Source: a virus
Virus record (IMG/VR): IMGVR_UViG_3300037963_002628
Coordinates: 850-33,708 of that record
Reading direction: 5' to 3' (one strand)
Length of the DNA stretch: 32,859 bases
Below the pieces are notes generated by a model. The model was not told the origin of the DNA. It did not search any database and was given only the letters and a program-made list of their open reading frames with translations. A program made the translations under genes and the position numbers. Below, piece after piece: positions 23,533 through 31,687 of this stretch (its first letter is position 1; the number at the start of each line of letters is the position of its first letter).

Positions 23533-24654
23533 CTAGTGTTTTATTATTTTCGACTTACCTCTCATTACCTGAGCAAGTTCTTCTGTTTTAAGATTAGATA
23601 ATCTTAGTTTAGCAGTTCTTATAGCTGCAAATCTTTCTTTTTTGTATCTTCTAACTACAAACTCTTGTATATTAGGTCTTGTAGACAATATAGCGTATGC
23701 TATACACTTATACATTGCTTCTTCTGCAAACTTGTGTATTACCATATCTCCTTCAGCGCCAAGCCCATCACTTATGTATTTTAAAATAACATTTTTACCC
23801 GACATATTAGAACTAAAGTGTATGTTGCCTTTTAACTGGTCAATATAGTAATTACCGTTATTATGTGCTTCTGTAGGTTCTAAACCATATCTATTACCAA
23901 GTAAAAAATCAAAATCATCAGTGTCATAGTTTTTGTTAATATCACCAGAGTCTGTGTATGCGTGGTTTTTAAATGTAGTCCAAATTTCTGAGTCAGAAGC
24001 TACAATATGATTACCGTCACTATCAAATATATATTCACCTGATGTTTCAGTTGTAGGAGCTGTAGGATTTGACGACCATCTCATAGGTTGTAAAACTCTT
24101 TCTACACCAACACTATCTGTTTTAGTAATTTTAACATAATTAACATAATCATGAGGTAACTTCATTAATAAGTTTGTTCCAACGGTAAATTCTATAGCTT
24201 TTGTAGATTTTAAAGTGTCGTAACTAAGCTCTTGTAAAGATCTCATGGCGTGAAACTGAATATCAGCTCTTCTAGCTTTTGATATAAGTTTGCCCTCACC
24301 GACATAACCAACTATAAAGTTTGCTACAACATCGTCTATTGTTATATATTGATAATTACCTATATCAGGGCTTTTTAATATTACTTCAACATTACCACCA
24401 GCATCAGGGCTATGGCTTAATACAAGTCTACCTGTATTTGGATTATACTCGCTAATAGTAACACTGTAAACAGATAGCAATGTTCTTTCTGTTTTTGTCA
24501 CACCATTAGCAGTTCCTGTTAAATAAACGTCAAAATCACCTGTAGAACTAGGAATTGTTGGAAAGTCTATTGTGTATATATTCCTATTAGAAGCAGGTAC
24601 TGTAAAAGCGTTAAAGCCGTAATATTGTTCTATTGTTCCTTTAAATAATGACAT
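23533..24654 (-). CDS. Ring / tail tubular-type connector protein with N-terminal beta domain
   Basis: 373 residues. From residue 101 on, the sequence has the ring-protein pattern: NYQYITIDDVVANFIVGYVG, KARRADIQFHAMRSLQELSY, LMKLPHDYVNYVKITK, and the C-terminal helix KKERFAAIRTAKLRLSNLK ending QVMRGKSKIIKH. I know this pattern from crAss-like and uncultured marine podoviruses, where it is part of the portal-tail ring stack (T7 gp11-like position). The first 97 residues (FTVPASNRNIYTIDFPT, DFDVYLTG, GRLVLSHSPDAGGNVEVIL) form a separate beta domain that I believe is not usual at this place and that resembles the head-proximal domain of T7-type tail fibres. The stop is TAG at 23535-23533; the nozzle gene follows 3 bases later. 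Confidence 0.7.
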   Translation of the reverse strand: MSLFKGTIEQYYGFNAFTVPASNRNIYTIDFPTIPSSTGDFDVYLTGTANGVTKTERTLLSVYSVTISEYNPNTGRLVLSHSPDAGGNVEVILKSPDIGNYQYITIDDVVANFIVGYVGEGKLISKARRADIQFHAMRSLQELSYDTLKSTKAIEFTVGTNLLMKLPHDYVNYVKITKTDSVGVERVLQPMRWSSNPTAPTTETSGEYIFDSDGNHIVASDSEIWTTFKNHAYTDSGDINKNYDTDDFDFLLGNRYGLEPTEAHNNGNYYIDQLKGNIHFSSNMSGKNVILKYISDGLGAEGDMVIHKFAEEAMYKCIAYAILSTRPNIQEFVVRRYKKERFAAIRTAKLRLSNLKTEELAQVMRGKSKIIKH

Positions 24655-24657
24655 ATT

Positions 24658-25614
24658 TTATTGTTTTTCTTGTTGAATAGTTTTTAAGTCTTCGTTTGAA
24701 GCTATTTGATATATACTAGGATCTTCTATTATAATACCTGCTAAAGCTAATATTTTTCTAACAAGCCTTGTTTCTTCAGACGCGTGTAATTCAAAATTAG
24801 TTGAAGATGCGCTATTATATAACGCTGTACCATTTATAGTTGTATAACCCCAACTAATATCAGTAGGTCTTTTGATATAGTTACATTTTATATCATTTTC
24901 AGCATAAGTTAAAGTTGGCGTTGCACTACCACCTGTAGTTGCATTGCTTAAAACAACTTCAGTAGCAGAAGCTGTAGATGGATTAACGCTAACAACAGAG
25001 GTATCAGCTGGTATACCTGTACCAGTTACTAACTGCCCAACTGCTATTTTAGATATATTACCAGTTGCAAAATCGCCTAACGTAATAGTTGTGCTATTAT
25101 TTATAATTGCATTTTCTGTAAAGCTAGCAGGAGCTATATCAGATGGATATATTCTTATAGTTGTTGCTGAATCTCTAACAAAAACAGGACGTTTTGTTGA
25201 TGGTCGCGTCAGAGGAGACGCGTTTATTTCTAAGTAATCTTTTTCTGATAGTTCAGATAAAGTTTTTTCACCGGTAGCTGCATCTAAATAACCAGATAGT
25301 CTAACAATACTACCTAGTCTATATACATCTGTTGGTAAAGTTCCGACACCAGCTGTAGTTCCTACTGTAACCTGTTGGTGTCTTTGTTGAAAAGGCATAA
25401 GCTTTTCTTGTAGTAAATCTGTAATGTTTGAATATTCTGTTTCGTTACCAGGTCTTCTACCGTGTTGGCTAATATCGTAAAAGTATTGCTCAAATATATC
25501 CATCTGAGCTTGATTTGCTAATAAGTTAAATTCTTGGGGTGTTATATAACCTCTTTGCTCTTTGTTAGCTATCGCTAATACTCTTTGATATACCGTATCT
25601 ACGTTTACTGCCAT
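24658..25614 (-). CDS. Ring / head-completion connector protein
   Basis: 318 residues. The N-terminal half MAVNVDTVYQRVLAIANKEQ, RGYITPQEFNLLANQAQMDI, FEQYFYDISQHGR is a pattern seen in the proteins that sit directly below the portal in crAss-like and related marine podoviruses (adaptor/ring, comparable in place to P22 gp4). The core continues with TLPTDVYRLGSI, RPVFVRDSATTIRIYPSDI and, after an interruption, IKCNYIKRPTDISWGYT; the end is a helix TRLVRKILALAGIIIED. Residues about 162-240 break the core with a T/S/G-rich beta module. The gene is preceded by a hairpin (25628-25670) and followed after 3 bases by the second ring gene, so both rings are translated from one message. Confidence 0.7.
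   Translation of the reverse strand: MAVNVDTVYQRVLAIANKEQRGYITPQEFNLLANQAQMDIFEQYFYDISQHGRRPGNETEYSNITDLLQEKLMPFQQRHQQVTVGTTAGVGTLPTDVYRLGSIVRLSGYLDAATGEKTLSELSEKDYLEINASPLTRPSTKRPVFVRDSATTIRIYPSDIAPASFTENAIINNSTTITLGDFATGNISKIAVGQLVTGTGIPADTSVVSVNPSTASATEVVLSNATTGGSATPTLTYAENDIKCNYIKRPTDISWGYTTINGTALYNSASSTNFELHASEETRLVRKILALAGIIIEDPSIYQIASNEDLKTIQQEKQ
24895..25131 (-). other. Inserted beta module inside the ring protein
   Basis: Residues about 162-240 of the 318-residue ring protein. The stretch KIAVGQLVTGTGIPADTSVV, SATEVVLSNATTGGSATPTL is an Ig-like or beta-sandwich module, placed between IRIYPSDI and IKCNYIKRP, which I expect to be adjacent in the family. Similar V-G-M/Q-x-V modules occur in the 2387- and 758-residue proteins. 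Confidence 0.5.
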
Positions 25615-25627
25615 AATTTCTTTTTAA

Positions 25628-25670
25628 TTTGTAGTTTGCAATCGCCCCGTAGAGCGACTGCTTCTACAAA
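25628..25670 (-). promoter_or_regulatory. Long stem-loop between the 268-residue gene and the first ring gene
   Basis: Outer arms tttgtag (25628-25634) and ctacaaa (25664-25670) pair over 7 bases. Inner arms gcaatcgc (25638-25645) and gcgactgc (25654-25661) pair over 8 bases around an 8-base loop, with a small 3/2 internal loop between. The one non-Watson-Crick position in the inner stem is a G-U pair in minus-strand RNA but would be an A-C mismatch in plus-strand RNA, so the fold fits the transcribed strand. No U-tract follows, so it does not look like an ordinary terminator. It starts 5 bases after the stop codon and ends about 13 bases before the next ATG: a candidate processing, stability or attenuation element. 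Confidence 0.7.
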
Positions 25671-25675
25671 GGTTT

Positions 25676-26482
25676 TTACTTCAATTGTTTTTCAATATTT
25701 GTGTAAATTTCCATACCTTCATCAGTTTTAAACCAAGCGGCTAAAGCTGAATAAGGGTGCTCGTCAAATGGAACGTTCATTAGTTTTCTACTATTAGAAC
25801 CCCACATAAATGTTCTTTGATCTGCAGATAATTTCAATATACCCATTTCAGTTGCTCTAATACCAAAGTTTCTAAGAACAACATTATCATCGTTAACTAA
25901 ATCTAAGAACAGTTCTGGATTACGTTTAGCATATAATAGTAAATCTCTTTTAAGTTCTTTAGAACTCATGCTAGATACCTCAGATCCGATCTCTACACGC
26001 ATAATTGCTTCAGCCATATCTATATCCATAGTTTTAGCAGCGTTTAATGCTTCTATTTCCATTTCTAACATATCTATTTCATCAGCAGCTTCTTGAACAG
26101 GCATATGCTCTTCATAAAGCTTACCTCTGTGTGGATGGTATAATGATAAAAGTTTTTGTAATACTGTTTTGTTTTTAGGCACGTGCAATACTCCGTTTTG
26201 GAATATAATATGCTCTAATCTTTGATCACCTAACATTTCGTCAACAAAACAAGTTTTTTGGTTAACACAATACTTAAGTTCTCTTTCGTATCCTTTTTCT
26301 TCATCAAACCAATATATGTTTGAGCTTCTTATCATATAACTCAAAGGAGTCATATTGTTAGTAAGAAAATAATGTCTATCTTTAATTTCCCATTTAGGTT
26401 TTTTTGGTTCAACCTTTTTAGGTTTTGGTTGCTCTACAACCTGTGGCTCTTCAATAGCCACTTCTTTTTGTTTTTTTGCCAT
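25676..26482 (-). CDS. Conserved-looking structural-module protein of unknown function
   Basis: 268 residues; I do not assign a function. The first 35 residues are a charged K/E/P/V-rich tail (KKQKEVAIEEPQVVEQPKPK). The body begins WEIKDRHYFLTNNMTPLSYM and holds FDEEKGYERELKYCVNQKTC, ILKLSADQRTFMWGS and a C-terminal helix AAWFKTDEGMEIYTNIE. The stretch around 125-190 is strongly helical and acidic. Two cysteines sit close together (C-V-N-Q-K-T-C), but no further metal-site residues are clear. The gene is isolated by a terminator hairpin upstream (26511-26554) and a long stem-loop downstream (25628-25670), unlike any other gene here. Lying between capsid and ring genes, it could be a capsid vertex, auxiliary or head-completion protein. 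Confidence 0.7.
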   Translation of the reverse strand: MAKKQKEVAIEEPQVVEQPKPKKVEPKKPKWEIKDRHYFLTNNMTPLSYMIRSSNIYWFDEEKGYERELKYCVNQKTCFVDEMLGDQRLEHIIFQNGVLHVPKNKTVLQKLLSLYHPHRGKLYEEHMPVQEAADEIDMLEMEIEALNAAKTMDIDMAEAIMRVEIGSEVSSMSSKELKRDLLLYAKRNPELFLDLVNDDNVVLRNFGIRATEMGILKLSADQRTFMWGSNSRKLMNVPFDEHPYSALAAWFKTDEGMEIYTNIEKQLK

Positions 26483-26510
26483 AATAATATATAATATAAG
26501 TTAATAAAAT

Positions 26511-26554
26511 AAAAGGAGGGCAGAGAGCGTTTACATGCATGCCGCCCTCCTTTT
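26511..26554 (-). terminator. Rho-independent terminator after the major capsid gene
   Basis: A perfect 11-bp inverted repeat, aaaaggagggc (26511-26521) and gccctcctttt (26544-26554), with a 22-base loop. On the minus strand the stem is followed by TTTTATTTTATT. On the plus strand it is followed by ttttt-type sequence too, so it could stop transcription in both directions. It begins 13 bases after the capsid stop codon and lies about 28 bases before the next start. It would separate high capsid expression from the downstream tail genes. Confidence 0.85.
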
Positions 26555-26567
26555 TAATAATAGGTGT

Positions 26568-28052
26568 TTACTTTAATAACATAAAGTTGTTACCACCTTG
26601 TACAACTAAACATCTTTCAGATAGCATGTTAATTTGCATAGCATCTAAATCAGATGTTACAGCTCCAACAGAACCAGTAACCCAAGTCTTCATTTTTCTA
26701 GACTCAGTTTGAGAAGCTCTGTATCTAACATGTAAGAAAGGTCTTTTCATGTTCTTACCTACAACTTGGTCATAAACAGAAGATACACCCGCTGGAATAA
26801 CAACACCTCTAACAGCGTTAGTAGTGTCTATAGCGTTTATAAATCCTCTTGTAGCCTTGTCGTTTAAGTATTTCCAGTCAGACTTGTAGAAGTCATAAGA
26901 ACCTCTTCTGAAACCAGAGAAACCTAGGTTAAGTGCCATATCTTCAGAGTTGTTGAATACTCCGTAAGAAGTACCACCAGCACCGTAAGAATTCATTGAA
27001 GCTAACATATCATCCATTGCAAGAGCTGTATCTCTATTAACAAATAACATATTTTCTTCAATAGCACCGTTTTCGTCAAACTTAGCTAACATAGCGTCAA
27101 ACTCAGCTAAATCAGTAGCAGCGTTAACACCAGTTACACCAGTAGAAACGTGACCTCTTGATTCAATAGCAGAGAATAAACCTTCAGTACCAACGTTAGT
27201 ATCTGTACCTAAACCACCAGTATGATCGTGAATCTCAGATGTAGAATCTCCTTTTTGTGCTTCAATCATAGTCATTTCTAGGTAATCAGCGAAACGAGCT
27301 CTAGTCTCAGCTTCAGCTTTTAAGTACCATAAATAACCTGTAGTACCGTCTTCAGCAGCTACTTCAACCCAACCAATTTGAGAAGCATCAGATCCTGAAA
27401 TCTCATATAAGTCTTTCAAAATAATTGGTTTGTTAGTATGAGATTTGTGCTGTGGCTTGTTACCAGCAGCTTTACCTTCAGTACCTTTAGCATGCTCAGA
27501 TCCATAAACCATAATTCTAACAGTGTCATCAGAATCAGACCACAAAGAACCTGTACTTAGTTCTGCTTGTCCATAAGGTAAAACAGTAATGTATTGATCT
27601 GCTCCAGCAGTAGTTTGAACTGCTCCAGAATTATTTTGGTTAACTTGAGCTACATAACCTCTAGTTGTTGTTCCAGCTTTAGCTAATAAAACTTGATCAC
27701 CAACTCTAATACCGTGATTAGCGCCTATTGTATTTCCATCAACATCGTTTACTATTTTTACTAAAGATGAAGATGCAGTTTGAATCTCACAAGTGTAAGT
27801 TAAGTGAAGTCTACCTTGCTCAGACCAAACAACTTGGTCAGCAGTCATAGCTTCCTCAGCTCCTACTTGTGCTAAGAATCCTGATATTGTTCTGTTACCG
27901 AAAATATCAACTTCTTTTTCCATCAAATCTGGTAGATATTGTTGTGACCAGTCTACCCCTGATCCCGTTGCGAAGTCTATATAATTAGAGACTAACGCAG
28001 CTTGTATTGGTGCAGCAGCAAAAGTACCGCTACCATAACTTGAAATTGCCAT
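26568..28052 (-). CDS. Major capsid protein
   Basis: 494 residues, placed after portal and scaffold as expected and followed by a strong terminator, as is common for the most abundant virion protein. The N-terminus (APIQAALVSNYIDFATGSG, DWSQQYLPDLMEKEVDIFGN) matches capsid proteins of marine podoviruses and myoviruses in my memory. The middle (about 90-165: GIRVGDQVLLAKAGTTTRGY, ITVLPYGQAEL) looks like a beta insertion domain. The C-terminal half holds ETRARFADYLEMTMIEAQ, the spine-helix-like region, and ends with CLVVQGGNNFMLLK. An HK97 fold is inferred from context rather than from a catalytic motif. Codon use is conservative and GC is higher than in the neighbours, as for highly expressed genes. 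The leader AAATAAATAAATATGGC has no Shine-Dalgarno. Confidence 0.85.
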   Translation of the reverse strand: MAISSYGSGTFAAAPIQAALVSNYIDFATGSGVDWSQQYLPDLMEKEVDIFGNRTISGFLAQVGAEEAMTADQVVWSEQGRLHLTYTCEIQTASSSLVKIVNDVDGNTIGANHGIRVGDQVLLAKAGTTTRGYVAQVNQNNSGAVQTTAGADQYITVLPYGQAELSTGSLWSDSDDTVRIMVYGSEHAKGTEGKAAGNKPQHKSHTNKPIILKDLYEISGSDASQIGWVEVAAEDGTTGYLWYLKAEAETRARFADYLEMTMIEAQKGDSTSEIHDHTGGLGTDTNVGTEGLFSAIESRGHVSTGVTGVNAATDLAEFDAMLAKFDENGAIEENMLFVNRDTALAMDDMLASMNSYGAGGTSYGVFNNSEDMALNLGFSGFRRGSYDFYKSDWKYLNDKATRGFINAIDTTNAVRGVVIPAGVSSVYDQVVGKNMKRPFLHVRYRASQTESRKMKTWVTGSVGAVTSDLDAMQINMLSERCLVVQGGNNFMLLK

Positions 28053-28077
28053 ATTTATTTATTTTTTAAATTATTGT

Positions 28078-29235
28078 TTAAATTTGTTTTTTTACTCTAA
28101 AGGTTGGCTGAGTTTTATCATCAAGTATTCTAACTTTAGGACCGCTAGTGTTTTCGTTTGTTAACACTTTTCTAGGATCCATATTAACGTTTTTAGATTT
28201 AGCTATAGTTTCTTTTAACGCATCAGCTTTTCCTTGCTCATAAAAATGATTAGCAATAGCATCTGAGTTCATAGCTGTAAATAAAGATTTATGATAACCA
28301 ATAGCATCTGACATTTCGTTGTTTTCATTCAAGAACTTCTTGACAAAATTATTAATGTCGCTTTGGTTTTCTTTTACTTTATCAACATCTTTAACATTAA
28401 ACCTATACCTTTTGTCACCAACTTTGTATTCAAAACCTTTAAAGTCATTAAACACTTCGTTTGTTTTATTTAAAAAAGTATTAGTTTGTTTTTCTACTAT
28501 CTTGTTATTTTCTTCCGACTCTTTATTGTATCTATTAAAAAAATTAATTGCTTTTTGTTGCTCTTTTGTGAGTTTTGATCCAGCTTTAATTTCTTCATAG
28601 TATTTAGACTTTTGCCCGTCTAAATGGGCTTTAGCGCTGGCAACTTGCTCTTTAAGCGCTATTTTCTTTTTTCTCACATCTCTTTCTTCTTCTATCTCTT
28701 CATTGTAAATAAAATTATCTTCAATTAAAAAGTTTATTTCATCTTCAGTTAAGTGAGGTTTTGTTTGTTTATAAAACTCTTTCAATATAGCCATATCATC
28801 GTAATTGCCATAGTCTTGATTAAGTTTTACATAATCTTCTAAACTACCACCAGTCTCTTCCATAAAGTCTATTACTTTTTGTAATCCTTCTGGTATAGCT
28901 TGACCGGTTTGCTCTTCTACTACACTTTCTATATTTTCAACAGGTTTTGTAGTTTCTTCTGTAACTTCTTCTAATACTGGAGTTTCTTGTGTTTCAGCTT
29001 CCGGTTGTACTTCTTCTTGTTTTTCTGTGGGCTCGGCATCTTTAGACTCTGCAGCCACTCCGCTGTCGTCAGCGTTATCTTCTTTAGTTTCATTTTCTTC
29101 TTCTGGTTTTGGTGGTTTACTTAAATCAACCTTAATGACATTGTCATCTCCGGCGCTTTTAAATTTACTTTCATCAACTGTTTGTTCAGTTGGTTGTGTA
29201 GTTTCTTCAACTACATTTTCTACATTTTCTTCCAT
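28078..29235 (-). CDS. Capsid scaffold-like protein
   Basis: 385 residues. The first 130 residues are highly acidic and disordered (E, T, V, P repeats such as EENETKEDNADDS and QEEVQPEAETQETPVLEEV). The remainder is lysine- and glutamate-rich helix with coiled-coil character (EEIEEERDVRKKKIALKEQV; EEIKAGSKLTKEQQKAINFF) and ends in a basic tail VRILDDKTQPTFRVKKQI. This acidic N-terminus plus helical body plus basic C-terminus, encoded directly between portal and major capsid genes, is the signature of scaffold proteins. I see no serine protease motif, so no prohead protease is claimed. The frame ends at the TAA 25 bases before the capsid start. Confidence 0.75.
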   Translation of the reverse strand: MEENVENVVEETTQPTEQTVDESKFKSAGDDNVIKVDLSKPPKPEEENETKEDNADDSGVAAESKDAEPTEKQEEVQPEAETQETPVLEEVTEETTKPVENIESVVEEQTGQAIPEGLQKVIDFMEETGGSLEDYVKLNQDYGNYDDMAILKEFYKQTKPHLTEDEINFLIEDNFIYNEEIEEERDVRKKKIALKEQVASAKAHLDGQKSKYYEEIKAGSKLTKEQQKAINFFNRYNKESEENNKIVEKQTNTFLNKTNEVFNDFKGFEYKVGDKRYRFNVKDVDKVKENQSDINNFVKKFLNENNEMSDAIGYHKSLFTAMNSDAIANHFYEQGKADALKETIAKSKNVNMDPRKVLTNENTSGPKVRILDDKTQPTFRVKKQI

Positions 29236-29261
29236 AATATAATATAATAATTAATAATAAT

Positions 29262-31685
29262 TTATCTAGGCTCAAAGCTACCTAAATCAAAGCCTCCTCC
29301 TAATATATCATTACCTGCAGACTCAAAGTTTTTAGGTGTATTACCAGTATTTCTTTGTTCTATAAGTTCACTTTGTTGTGTAGCTTGTATTCTAGTTCTT
29401 TCGTCTTTACGATTTTCTTTTTCAGTTTCTTTCATTGTGTTAGCCTCAGACTCCATTTGTTTTAATTTCATGTTGTAATTAAATTCAACTTCCATTAACT
29501 CTTTTTTGTATTTAACCTCTTCTGCTTGTCGCTGAGATTCTAACTGTGATTTCATTTGTTCCAACTGCATTTCAAGCTCCATGTTTGCTTGATTTTTTTG
29601 TATTTCAGCCTGCGCAGCAGCTTGTGCAGCTTGCTGATTAGTTTGAGACTGCATTTGCATATTTTGTTGTTGTCTAAGCTGATCTTTATCTTGCTTTTTC
29701 TTTCTACGTATTTTTAATAGTTGATTAGCAAGTTTTATATTTTTTATTTCTCTAAGATCAATAGCATCTTCTAACTCTATATTTTCTTTTGACAAAGCAA
29801 CTTGTATATTGTTTTCTAGTATTTGTTTTTCTTCTTCGTCAGGTTGTAGTTCTAAAAATATACCAAAATCATATAAGTGTAATTCTTTTATTTCTTCTAA
29901 AGTAGCAACGTTGTGAGCGCCTATTTGTTGTATAAAAGCATCTTTTGTCGGTGAATACTCTAGTATATCAGAAACTCGTAAAGATATTTGCTCAGCAACT
30001 TCAGAAGTTAAATATAAACCAGCTTGCAATATGTGCCTTGTAGCTGTATTACTGTTTGCCGCAGCTAGTTTTTGCACTCCAACTAAAGCATTTTTATCTG
30101 GCATAGTACCATCTCTAGCTTCATTAAGACCAGTTGCATCTCTGATCATTTGCATGTAATAGTTGTATGTACCTATTAAGCTTTGCATTTTAGCACCTCC
30201 ATTACCACTAGTTATTTCTTGTATTGGCACTTTTCCAGGATTCATATCACCGTCAGATGTAAATGATCTACCAATTATCGAACCTGTTTGAAAGAACATA
30301 TTTAAAGCTTCTTGTGGGTTGTAGTTTGTGCCATTACCTAAATCTATTTCAGCCAAACCATCAGCATCAAGATATATACCATCTGGCACCATGCGAGACA
30401 TTACTTGCTGTAACTTTAAGTGGGTAAGCTGTATCATATCAGCAAAACCAGTTACTCTACCAACTAAAGACTCTATACGCCCTTTATACATACGTGGAGC
30501 AACAATAGAATAATTCATTTTTACTTTAGTATGATCGCTTTTAGGTCTCATCATATTTTTAGACAACTCCCATTTCAATATTCTATCAGAACCTAATATT
30601 ATAGCGCCCTCGTAAAGAACTTCTATTTTTCTTGATATTTTGCTAAAATCTTCAACGTTTTCCGGTGGATTAAAACTATCATCTTTTTCTATAGCTTTTT
30701 GACCACCGTCTTTTTTATTTTTTAACTTATAAGTTTCGTTGTTATAAGTTTTATAATTAAAATATAAAACATCTATTTTGTTTTGATCAGACTCTTCGTC
30801 AGAATACATATCTCTATTATCCATCGATGTCATCCTTCTACTACTACTTTTATGTATACTTTCTAAATCAGCTTGAGTAAGATTAGGAAATTGCTTTATT
30901 AATTCGTTAAACGGTATAGTTTTAACTTCACCACAATAATATATATCATCAAAATATGGTGAGTCAGTGTAAGAATAAACTAAATCAACTGGATCAACAT
31001 AATCTATAGTAACACCTTGAGAAGTATCAAAGTTTGTTCTTACTGCTCCAATACCTATAGTTGTTAAATCATAATAAAAACGTTTTTTAGTTAATTCGTA
31101 GTTATTACCATTCATTAAAACATTTAATGCTTGCTCTTCAGCTAATTCTATAGCCTGCTTATATGTTAACTGCATGTGAAGCTGTAACTCTTCTTCTGTT
31201 TCTGGTAAATCTTGTACGTCGTTTTCTCTAATATTAATACCTAAGTTTTGTTCGGCAAAATTAGCAAGATCTTTTGTTCTTATATCAGCAAGCATAGATT
31301 CCATATACTCAGTTCTTTTACTTACTCCATACGGATCTTGTGAATAAGCTTTAATATCAAAAGTTCTTTCTGCAATACCATTTACTACTATATCAACAAA
31401 CTTAGGTATAATAGGTACAGGCTTCCAATCTAAATTTAAATAAGACAAATCACCGTTTATAGATAACTCATCTTTATATTTTTGTATTGACTGCTCTCCT
31501 CTAGCATAAAGCCTTAATGAGTGAAAACTGTTCCTGTTTTTTATGTATTTATTGTGACCTTTGTCATTGTGAAACCACTCACTTTCAATTGCTTTCGCAA
31601 CCTCAAGTCCGTAGTCTTTGCTAGATTTTTCTGCATCACTAACCACTTGACTAGGAAAATAATTTTTTATAACTTTTTTATACAT
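29262..31685 (-). CDS. Portal protein, crAss-like type
   Basis: 807 residues. It forms the dodecameric DNA channel at the head vertex. The N-terminal part RLYARGEQSIQKYKDELSIN, SYLNLDWKPVPIIPKFVDIV, VNGIAERTFDIKAYSQDP is the pattern I recognise from portals of crAss-like and related marine podoviruses. Further family landmarks are VRTNFDTSQGVTIDYVDPVD, the stretch DATGLNEARDGTMPDKNALV and GVQKLAAANSNTATRHILQA. The last 150 residues are a long Q/E/K-rich coiled coil (QQNMQMQSQTNQQAAQAAAQ onward) before a glycine-rich tail, in keeping with the helical barrel or crown of long portals. It starts 2 bases after the terminase stop; the stop codon itself is part of the leader AAATAAATATG. Confidence 0.9.
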   Translation of the reverse strand: MYKKVIKNYFPSQVVSDAEKSSKDYGLEVAKAIESEWFHNDKGHNKYIKNRNSFHSLRLYARGEQSIQKYKDELSINGDLSYLNLDWKPVPIIPKFVDIVVNGIAERTFDIKAYSQDPYGVSKRTEYMESMLADIRTKDLANFAEQNLGINIRENDVQDLPETEEELQLHMQLTYKQAIELAEEQALNVLMNGNNYELTKKRFYYDLTTIGIGAVRTNFDTSQGVTIDYVDPVDLVYSYTDSPYFDDIYYCGEVKTIPFNELIKQFPNLTQADLESIHKSSSRRMTSMDNRDMYSDEESDQNKIDVLYFNYKTYNNETYKLKNKKDGGQKAIEKDDSFNPPENVEDFSKISRKIEVLYEGAIILGSDRILKWELSKNMMRPKSDHTKVKMNYSIVAPRMYKGRIESLVGRVTGFADMIQLTHLKLQQVMSRMVPDGIYLDADGLAEIDLGNGTNYNPQEALNMFFQTGSIIGRSFTSDGDMNPGKVPIQEITSGNGGAKMQSLIGTYNYYMQMIRDATGLNEARDGTMPDKNALVGVQKLAAANSNTATRHILQAGLYLTSEVAEQISLRVSDILEYSPTKDAFIQQIGAHNVATLEEIKELHLYDFGIFLELQPDEEEKQILENNIQVALSKENIELEDAIDLREIKNIKLANQLLKIRRKKKQDKDQLRQQQNMQMQSQTNQQAAQAAAQAEIQKNQANMELEMQLEQMKSQLESQRQAEEVKYKKELMEVEFNYNMKLKQMESEANTMKETEKENRKDERTRIQATQQSELIEQRNTGNTPKNFESAGNDILGGGFDLGSFEPR

Positions 31686-31687
31686 AT

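Noticed and set aside
26483-26510. Bacteroidota-type promoter (TTTG and TAnnTTTG) before the 268-residue gene.
   Set aside because: The A/T-rich stretch after the terminator lacks both boxes; a phage-specific promoter cannot be excluded but is not supported.
26530-26555. On the minus strand AGGAGG stands 5 bases before an ATG inside the loop of the capsid terminator, which could look like a leader peptide with a strong ribosome site.
   Set aside because: The AGGAGG is one arm of a perfect 11-bp terminator stem, the next ATG four bases on is followed at once by TAA, and no other gene here uses such a site.
28078-29235. Prohead protease fused to the scaffold.
   Set aside because: No catalytic Ser-His or other protease motif is visible; composition is purely scaffold-like.
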